6,519 nucleotides of DNA from Gemmatimonadales bacterium (GTDB taxonomy: Bacteria; Gemmatimonadota; Gemmatimonadetes; Palauibacterales; Palauibacteraceae), in assembly GCA_030636765.1 (NCBI GenBank), contig DAOVWI010000123.1:1-6519 (forward strand), written 5' to 3'. This document shows, in pieces, positions 1 to 4,582 of this stretch. Every line of letters begins with the position of its first letter. Within the stretch, counting starts at the first letter, position 1. The notes below the pieces were generated by a model. That model made no database searches, was not told where the DNA came from, and was given only the letters and a program-made list of their open reading frames with translations. Position numbers and translations under genes: made by a program.

Positions 1-72
1 ACCGCGCCGGCAGGCGGGGACCCGGAGCCGAACCACGCCGCGGCGGCGAGCGAAGGTGGCGAGCCGGCTCAT
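1..72 (-). CDS. Possible start of a further operon gene (partial, runs off the left edge)
   Basis: An ATG at 72-70 overlaps the TGA stop (71-69) of the lipoprotein gene in the classic ATGA arrangement that marks translational coupling. From it 24 codons stay open to the window edge, beginning MSRLATFARRRGVV and rich in Arg. Almost every third position is G or C, as in the neighbouring genes. No convincing Shine-Dalgarno lies just upstream, so initiation would have to rely on re-initiation after the lipoprotein stop. The basic start could be a cytoplasmic N-terminus or the positive part of a signal or membrane segment, but the visible part is too short to assign a family. In such GC-rich DNA an open frame of this length can also arise by chance. 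Confidence 0.35.
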   Translation of the reverse strand, partial: MSRLATFARRRGVVRLRVPACRRG

Positions 73-458
73 GGCCGGCAGCCGACCCGCCCTGGCTGCG
101 ACACGTAACCTCTCGGGGGTCTCGCCTCCCCACCGAACACCACACACTCGTGGCCGTCCCCCGTGGCGATCGCGGAGTAGCCCCTCCGATCTCCCTGAAT
201 GATGCTCACATCCACACCCGGGCTCGCCGAGAAGTCCAGCTGTTCAAGCTGGTTCGTGTATCGGGCGTTCGCCGCAAAATAGCGTCCCTCGGCAGCGTGA
301 AGGCTCTCGAGGTCGGTGCGGAGCGTCGCCTCGACGGAGCCGCCGCTTCCGGGCGCGCCGGGTGACGAGCCGACCACGGCCTGCCGCGAGCAGGCGGCGG
401 TCAGGAGCGCCAGGCAGGCGATCAGCGCACGCGCTCTCCCCTTTCGCATGCTCCGCAT
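69..458 (-). CDS. Small lipoprotein with a type IV pilin-like globular domain
   Basis: Encodes 129 aa. The start at 458 is chosen because two overlapping AGGAG sites lie 5 and 10 nt upstream; a longer version from a TTG at 503 has no such support. Residues 1-22 form a lipoprotein signal peptide: basic MRSMRKGRAR, a hydrophobic core, then LLTAAC with the lipidated Cys at 23 (Thr at -3 is less usual but tolerated). Residues 24-45 are a Gly/Ser/Pro linker. Residues about 46-129 resemble the C-terminal part of type IV pilin-like proteins: a helix ending in GRYFAANARYTNQLEQL, then beta-rich segments with SPGVDVSI, a GYSAIAT strand, and two cysteines (105 in HECVVFG and 127 near the end) placed as in pilins with a C-terminal disulfide. 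The prepilin peptidase site and long N-terminal helix are absent, so it is unlikely to be a pilus subunit in the usual sense. It is the third gene of the minus-strand operon, 54 nt after the HD gene. Family similarity is from pattern recognition; function is unknown. Confidence 0.8.
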   Translation of the reverse strand: MRSMRKGRARALIACLALLTAACSRQAVVGSSPGAPGSGGSVEATLRTDLESLHAAEGRYFAANARYTNQLEQLDFSASPGVDVSIIQGDRRGYSAIATGDGHECVVFGGEARPPRGYVSQPGRVGCRP

Positions 459-463
459 TCCGA

Positions 464-473
464 CTCCTCTCCT
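464..473 (-). promoter_or_regulatory. Tandem Shine-Dalgarno for the lipoprotein gene
   Basis: On the minus strand the sequence reads AAGAGGAGAGGAG, giving two AGGAG sites at 473-469 and 468-464. They lie 10 and 5 nt before the ATG at 458. This fixes that ATG as the start and indicates strong independent initiation despite the operon position. Confidence 0.75.
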
Positions 474-512
474 CTTGACCGAGAAACCTGCTTGGCTGCC
501 CAACGTGCTGTT

Positions 513-1328
513 CTATAGACGGAAGCGCTCGACCAAGCGTTTCTCCGTCTCTCCCTCGATGTGAACCTCGACCTGAATGTGCTCCTCGAGGCCGGAGCCC
601 CGAAGCTTCTCGCGAAGCAGCTGATCGACCTGGAACACGCCCGCAGAGTTCGTCATGTCCACTCGAATCGTGACCGGGACCTCGTCTCCGCGCTCGATGT
701 GCACCGCCTCGATCGCGGCCGCCGAGACGGCGTGGATGCTGACCGAGCCGGCCTGGAACGGGATGCGTGATCGGCCCTGCGCCATGTCCAGGGCGTCCGC
801 GATGCGCAGCACGCCGCCCTCGACCGTGATCGGCCGGCCGCCGGTCCGGTGCGAGATGATCGCGTTGAGCACTTCCGAGGAGAGGATCTCCGCGGCCGGG
901 CCCTCGTAGACCCCGGCGAGAAGGTCGCGCAAGATCGGGCGGGCGATGAAGAGGGAGAAGGCCTCGTGGCCATCGCGATGGATGGCGATTCCGACGTCGT
1001 GAAGCAGGGCGGCGAGGCAGACGACCACCTCGGCATCGGTCGGCGCCAGGCCGTACGCCTCCACGACGCTCGGCACCACGCCGGCATTGCTCAGCAGGCG
1101 GAGCAGCCGGAGACCGGAGTTGGCGACGATCTGCACGTGGACCGGGCCGTGGTCCGAGATGTTCAGCCGGTCCACCGCGTTCACGTTGGCGACCACCCAC
1201 AGCGCGTACAGCTCGTCGCTCTCGTTGACGCGCTCCACAATGGCGGCAAGCTGCGGATTGTGGCGTGCCGGCAGCCGGATGTGGATGCGGTCCTCGAAGC
1301 GCTCCTTCAGCGTGGGCGTCACAGACAT
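513..1328 (-). CDS. HD-superfamily metal-dependent phosphohydrolase
   Basis: Encodes 271 aa, probably cytoplasmic (no signal peptide or membrane segment). The ATG at 1328 has GGAGG 11 nt upstream, and the protein begins MSVTPTLKERFEDRIHIRLP. The frame continues upstream to a GTG at 1517, but that would overlap the aminotransferase by about 180 nt and is rejected. The HD fold is plain: SDHGPVHVQIVAN (His60 and His64), AALLHDVG (His110-Asp111), HRDGHE (His117, His121), AIISHR (His160) and RIADALDMAQG (Asp178/Asp181), a set able to bind one or two divalent metals. The C-terminal part (about 190-271) carries NSAGVFQVDQLL and KLRGSGLEEH, which I recall as conserved in a specific family of stand-alone HD proteins common in archaea and some bacteria (I believe COG3294). 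The substrate of that family is not known to me. The gene lies 7 nt after the aminotransferase stop, so the two are probably co-translated. Hydrolysis of a nucleotide or another phosphoester is the default family inference. Confidence 0.9.
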   Translation of the reverse strand: MSVTPTLKERFEDRIHIRLPARHNPQLAAIVERVNESDELYALWVVANVNAVDRLNISDHGPVHVQIVANSGLRLLRLLSNAGVVPSVVEAYGLAPTDAEVVVCLAALLHDVGIAIHRDGHEAFSLFIARPILRDLLAGVYEGPAAEILSSEVLNAIISHRTGGRPITVEGGVLRIADALDMAQGRSRIPFQAGSVSIHAVSAAAIEAVHIERGDEVPVTIRVDMTNSAGVFQVDQLLREKLRGSGLEEHIQVEVHIEGETEKRLVERFRL

Positions 1329-1335
1329 GCCAGCG

Positions 1336-2541
1336 TCAGCCTCCACGCATCCGCGAGATACCGAGCGGCTGGCCCGGAACGGCCCGCTCCCGGAGGCTTG
1401 CCAGCCTCTCGGCGGCCTCCTCCAGGACATCCGTGGTCTTGCAGAAGGCGAACCGCACCAAGCGGCGGCCCGCAGCGGGGTCACTGTAGAAGCTCGACCC
1501 CGGCACCGGAGCCACACCGATCTCCCGGGTCAGCCAGTAGGAGAACTCGTCGTCCGGCAGATCGCTGATCTCCGAGAAGTCGGCCAGGATGTAGTAGGCG
1601 CCCTGGGGACGCTCCGCCTGGAAGCCCGCCTCCAGCAGGCGGTCGTACAGCACGTCGCGCCGGACCCGGTAGTCGGCGGCCAGCCGCTCGTAGTACTCGG
1701 GCCCGAGGGTCTCGATCGCCGCGGCCACCCCCTCCTGCAGAGGCGCCGGCGCCCCCACGGTGAGGAAGTCGTGTACCTTGCGGATCGCATCCGTGACCCC
1801 GGAGGGAGCCACGATCGTGCCGATGCGCCAGCCGGTCACGCTGTACGTCTTGGAGGCTCCGCTGATCGTGATCGTGCGCTCCCGCATCTCCGGCAGCGTC
1901 GCCACCGGGATGTGCTCTCCGTCGTAGAGGATGTGCTCGTACACCTCGTCGGTGACCACGTAGGCGTCGTGCCGGCGGCACAGCTCGGCCACGCCCTCCA
2001 GCTCCTCCCGGGTGAGGACGCGGCCCGTCGGGTTGTTCGGTGTGTTCAGGATGATCGCCCGCGTCCGATCGGAGAACGCACGCTCCAGCCGCTCGAGATC
2101 GAGCCTCCACTCCGGCGGCTCCCCGAGCGGCACGAACACGGGCTCCGCCTGACAGATCACGGTGTCCGGACCGTAGTTCTCGTAGAACGGCTCGAGGACG
2201 ATCACCTGTTCGCCCGGATCCACGAGGGCCAGCAGGACGGTCGCCATCGCCTCGGTGGCGCCGCACGTCACGGTGATCTCCGTCTCCGGGTCGATCTCCA
2301 GCCCGTAGAAGTCCGCGTACTTCCGCGTCAGCGCCAGCCTGAGCCGCCGGGATCCCCAGGTGATCGCGTACTGGTTGATATCGGCGTGGATCGCCCGGCA
2401 CGCCTCATCCTTGACCTCGTCCGGCGCCGGGAAGTTCGGAAAGCCCTGAGAGAGGTTGATCGCGTCGTGCTCGTTCGCCAGCCGGGTCATGCCGCGGATG
2501 ACGGACTCCGTGAAGCCGTGCGTGCGTCTCGCGGTGTGCAT
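1336..2541 (-). CDS. PLP-dependent aminotransferase, class I/II (fold type I)
   Basis: Encodes 401 aa, the usual length for class I aminotransferases; cytoplasmic, normally a homodimer that moves an amino group from an amino acid to a 2-oxo acid using pyridoxal phosphate. Visible landmarks: INLSQGFPNFPAP near the N-terminus (residues 28-40), the cofactor phosphate region TCGATEA (92-98), an aromatic stack in EPFYENYG (117-124), LNTPNNPTG with Asn170, VTDEVYEH with Asp198 and Tyr201, the Schiff-base Lys231 in SGASKTYSVTGWRIG with Arg239, and the substrate-carboxylate Arg363 in VRFAFCK. The N-terminal segment HGFTESVIRGMTRLA fits the family and supports the ATG at 2541, although no clear Shine-Dalgarno precedes it. 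The INLSQGFP signature points towards the kynurenine/glutamine/methionine-type aminotransferases or aspartate-type relatives; the exact substrate cannot be read from sequence. It heads the minus-strand operon and is followed after 7 nt by the HD hydrolase. Confidence 0.95.
   Translation of the reverse strand: MHTARRTHGFTESVIRGMTRLANEHDAINLSQGFPNFPAPDEVKDEACRAIHADINQYAITWGSRRLRLALTRKYADFYGLEIDPETEITVTCGATEAMATVLLALVDPGEQVIVLEPFYENYGPDTVICQAEPVFVPLGEPPEWRLDLERLERAFSDRTRAIILNTPNNPTGRVLTREELEGVAELCRRHDAYVVTDEVYEHILYDGEHIPVATLPEMRERTITISGASKTYSVTGWRIGTIVAPSGVTDAIRKVHDFLTVGAPAPLQEGVAAAIETLGPEYYERLAADYRVRRDVLYDRLLEAGFQAERPQGAYYILADFSEISDLPDDEFSYWLTREIGVAPVPGSSFYSDPAAGRRLVRFAFCKTTDVLEEAAERLASLRERAVPGQPLGISRMRGG
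1340..1344 (-). promoter_or_regulatory. Shine-Dalgarno of the HD gene inside the aminotransferase 3' end
   Basis: GGAGG on the minus strand, 11 nt before the ATG at 1328. It is embedded in the last codons of the aminotransferase (Arg-Gly-Gly-stop), so ribosomes ending the first gene sit on the initiation region of the second. This supports translational coupling and decides the start of the HD gene. Confidence 0.65.
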
Positions 2542-2554
2542 GCCGCAATGTGCG

Positions 2555-2573
2555 CCGCGTCCGGGCGACGCGG
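2555..2573. repeat. Perfect 7-bp inverted repeat upstream of the aminotransferase
   Basis: CCGCGTC (2555-2561) and GACGCGG (2567-2573) are exact reverse complements around a 5-nt centre, CGGGC. The repeat begins 14 nt before the aminotransferase ATG and lies in the divergent spacer. It could be an operator for a dimeric regulator, or a hairpin in the 5' leader of the minus-strand mRNA that covers the place where a Shine-Dalgarno would be. In DNA this GC-rich, chance repeats of this size occur, so its role is open. Confidence 0.4.
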
Positions 2574-2592
2574 AAGGGTCGGCGCCCGGCGA

Positions 2593-2621
2593 ACCCTACG
2601 CTGATCGTGCACGGGCGTTAA
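2593..2621 (-). promoter_or_regulatory. Weak candidate promoter for the minus-strand operon
   Basis: On the minus strand TTAACG (2621-2616) and TAGGGT (2598-2593) are separated by exactly 17 nt. They match 4 of 6 and 3 of 6 positions of the housekeeping -35 and -10 consensus. Transcription would begin near 2586, giving a leader of about 45 nt that contains the inverted repeat at 2555-2573. An 8-bp palindrome, CGTGCACG (2606-2613), lies in the spacer. The match is modest and the housekeeping consensus of this organism is unknown. Confidence 0.25.
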
Positions 2622-2651
2622 GTTGCTTGGTTCGCGGAGCGGGTGAATCTC

Positions 2652-2656
2652 GGAGG
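2652..2656 (+). promoter_or_regulatory. Shine-Dalgarno of the phosphodiesterase gene
   Basis: GGAGG ends 9 nt before the ATG at 2666, an optimal spacing. It rules in this start over the in-frame upstream TTG at 2456, whose extension would run antisense into the aminotransferase gene and gives a low-complexity, non-membrane peptide. Confidence 0.75.
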
Positions 2657-2665
2657 CCGAAGCCG

Positions 2666-4543
2666 ATGCCAGCGATCCCATGGTCCGACCTGCGCGGAGC
2701 GCTGATCGATTTCCGGCGCACCTGGCCGCAGCTGGTGCTCACCGATCTCCTGGCCAAGCTCCTCACCGTAGTGGCGGTCGCGCCGCTGGTCAGCCTGTTG
2801 TTGAAGCTATTCCTGATGACCACGGACGACGGCGTGCTGGCCGACGCGGACATCGCCGCGTTCGCGCTGCATCCCATCGGCCTGACGGCGATCGTGATCG
2901 TGGGAGCGGTCTCGCTGGGGGTGTGGTTCGCCGAGCAGGGCGTGCTGATGGTCATCGGATTCGGCGCCGCCGAGGGCCGCCGGATAACGTGGCTCGACGG
3001 CGTACGCTACGTATTCCGGTACGCGGCGCGCCTCGTACGCCTGGCTGGACACATCATCGTGCGTTTGCTGCTCGTCGCGGCTCCTTTTCTCGCCGCAGTG
3101 GGCGGCGTCTACCTCCTCTTTCTGGGCAAGTACGACATCAATTTCTATCTGGCAGACAGACCCCCCGAGTTCTGGGGGGCCGTTGCCCTGGCCGGCCTGC
3201 TGCTGACCGGCCTGGGAATCATCGTGTTGAAGAAGGTCGCGAACTGGATATTAACGATCCCGCTGGTGTTGTTCGAAGCCAGCAACAGGAAACAGGCCCT
3301 GCGCGAGAGCAGGCGGGCGACGGCGCCATACGGATGGAAGATCGCCCTGGCACTCGGCGCGTGGCTGGCATCCGTCGGCTTGCTTTCGTGGCTCGTGACC
3401 TTCCTCATCGGCCTTATCGGCGATCTCCTCGTTCCCGACGTCGGGGCCAGCCTGGTCCTGATGGCGATCGGCCTGGCCGTCACGCTGGTAGTGTCGTTCG
3501 CGGTCAACCTGACATTCTCGATCGTAACCACATCGCTGCTTCCCCTGTTCGTCGTTCGTCTGTACCGGTCGGTGGCCGGTCCGGGCCGGCTGGTGCCCGT
3601 GATCGCCGAGCGAGGAACGTTGGGAGGGCGGGCCACCCTGACCATCCCCGGCAAGAAGTACCTCTGGGCCGGAGCAACCGCGTTGGTCGTCATCGGGATC
3701 GGCGGCTACATCGGTGGGAGGAGCGTTACGCAGGACGACGATGTCGCGATCATCGCGCATCGCGGCGCCTCCGGAGCGGCTCCGGAGAACACGATGGCGG
3801 CGTTCGAGAGGGCTATCGCGGACAAGGCAGACTGGATCGAGCTCGATGTACAGGAAAACGCGGACGGTGAGGTCATCGTCCAGCACGACAGCGATTTCAA
3901 GCGGGTGGGGCGTGCGGACCTGAAGGTGTGGAATGCCACGAACGAGGAGCTTCAGGTTCTGGATGTCGGAAGCTGGTTCGGACCCGCGTTCGCGGATCAG
4001 CGGGTGCCGACGCTGCGCCAGGTGCTCGAGCGGGCAAAGGGCCAACTGGACGTCGTGATCGAGCTCAAATATTACGGTCACGACAAACAGCTCGAGTCTA
4101 AGGTCGTCGAGATCGTCGAAGAAACCGGGATGGAGCCGCACATCATGCTCATGTCCCTCAAGCTGGATGGGCTCCGCAAGGCCGCGGCGCTACGGCCGGA
4201 CTGGACGCACGGTCTTCTGAACACCGTTAGCGTGGGTGATCTGACCCGTCTCGACCTGGACTTCCTCGCCCTCAACGCGGCCGCCGCCTCGCGCTCCCAG
4301 ATCCGCCGGGCCCATAAGCGGGGCATGAGGGTCTACGCCTGGACGATCGACGATCCGGTGCAGCTGTCGGTGATGATGAGCCGCGGGGTGGACGGCGTCA
4401 TCACGGACAGGCCCGAAGTGGCCCGACAGGTGCTCGAGTTCCGCGAGCAGCTGGGCCCCGTGGGACGCCTGCTCGTCTGGATCGCCGGCGAAACCGGGCT
4501 TCTGCGCGGCGCGGACGAGGTCTCTCCCGCCGACGACGCGTAG
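2666..4543 (+). CDS. Membrane-anchored glycerophosphodiester phosphodiesterase
   Basis: Encodes 625 aa. Residues 1-350 are a multi-pass membrane half with hydrophobic stretches at about 27-50, 72-100, 128-153, 170-200, 226-252, 262-298 and 335-350, like the membrane domain that precedes GDPD domains in several bacteria (Pfam GPDPase_memb type). Residues 360-590 are a complete GDPD TIM-barrel domain: IIAHRGASGAAPENTMAAF with His365-Arg366 and Glu374-Asn375, IELDVQ with Glu392 and Asp394, the second catalytic His407 in VQHDSDF, VIELKYYGHD with Glu466, VYAWTIDDP with Trp559, and GVDGVITDRPE with Asp581. All expected metal and catalytic residues are present. The family hydrolyses glycerophosphodiesters to glycerol 3-phosphate and an alcohol, needing a divalent cation. 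The catalytic half follows the last membrane segment; its side of the membrane is inferred to be extracytoplasmic, but I cannot fix the topology. The conserved-looking tail (QLGPVGRLLVWIAG) also matches my memory of the HDSDF subfamily. The gene is divergent from the aminotransferase and convergent with the downstream gene. Confidence 0.93.
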   Translation: MPAIPWSDLRGALIDFRRTWPQLVLTDLLAKLLTVVAVAPLVSLLLKLFLMTTDDGVLADADIAAFALHPIGLTAIVIVGAVSLGVWFAEQGVLMVIGFGAAEGRRITWLDGVRYVFRYAARLVRLAGHIIVRLLLVAAPFLAAVGGVYLLFLGKYDINFYLADRPPEFWGAVALAGLLLTGLGIIVLKKVANWILTIPLVLFEASNRKQALRESRRATAPYGWKIALALGAWLASVGLLSWLVTFLIGLIGDLLVPDVGASLVLMAIGLAVTLVVSFAVNLTFSIVTTSLLPLFVVRLYRSVAGPGRLVPVIAERGTLGGRATLTIPGKKYLWAGATALVVIGIGGYIGGRSVTQDDDVAIIAHRGASGAAPENTMAAFERAIADKADWIELDVQENADGEVIVQHDSDFKRVGRADLKVWNATNEELQVLDVGSWFGPAFADQRVPTLRQVLERAKGQLDVVIELKYYGHDKQLESKVVEIVEETGMEPHIMLMSLKLDGLRKAAALRPDWTHGLLNTVSVGDLTRLDLDFLALNAAAASRSQIRRAHKRGMRVYAWTIDDPVQLSVMMSRGVDGVITDRPEVARQVLEFREQLGPVGRLLVWIAGETGLLRGADEVSPADDA

Positions 4544-4582
4544 GGCAGTCGGGCACACGCCGCGCGTCGGCCTCCCGGCGTC

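Noticed and set aside
244..1200. A 318-codon open frame on the minus strand in another frame
   Set aside because: It overlaps the HD and lipoprotein genes, which have clear domains and Shine-Dalgarno sites. Its product is an Arg/Gly-rich low-complexity shadow.
1087..2604. A 505-codon open frame on the plus strand
   Set aside because: It lies antisense to the aminotransferase and HD genes, its product is Arg/His/Pro-rich with no family motif, and it is a typical opposite-strand shadow in GC-rich DNA.
2623..2650. TTGCTT with GAATCT 16 nt downstream as a promoter for the phosphodiesterase
   Set aside because: The -10 element matches the consensus at only two positions and would put the transcript start on or next to the Shine-Dalgarno.
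2456..2665. Upstream in-frame extension of the phosphodiesterase from a TTG
   Set aside because: GGAGG with 9-nt spacing marks the ATG at 2666, and the extension overlaps the aminotransferase start antisense and looks non-coding.
4557..4581. Hairpin between the convergent genes as a bidirectional terminator (ACGCCG ... CGGCGT)
   Set aside because: The stem has only 6 bp with a 13-nt loop and there is no T-run on either side. An alternative GCCG/CGGC hairpin overlaps it. It is plausible by position only.
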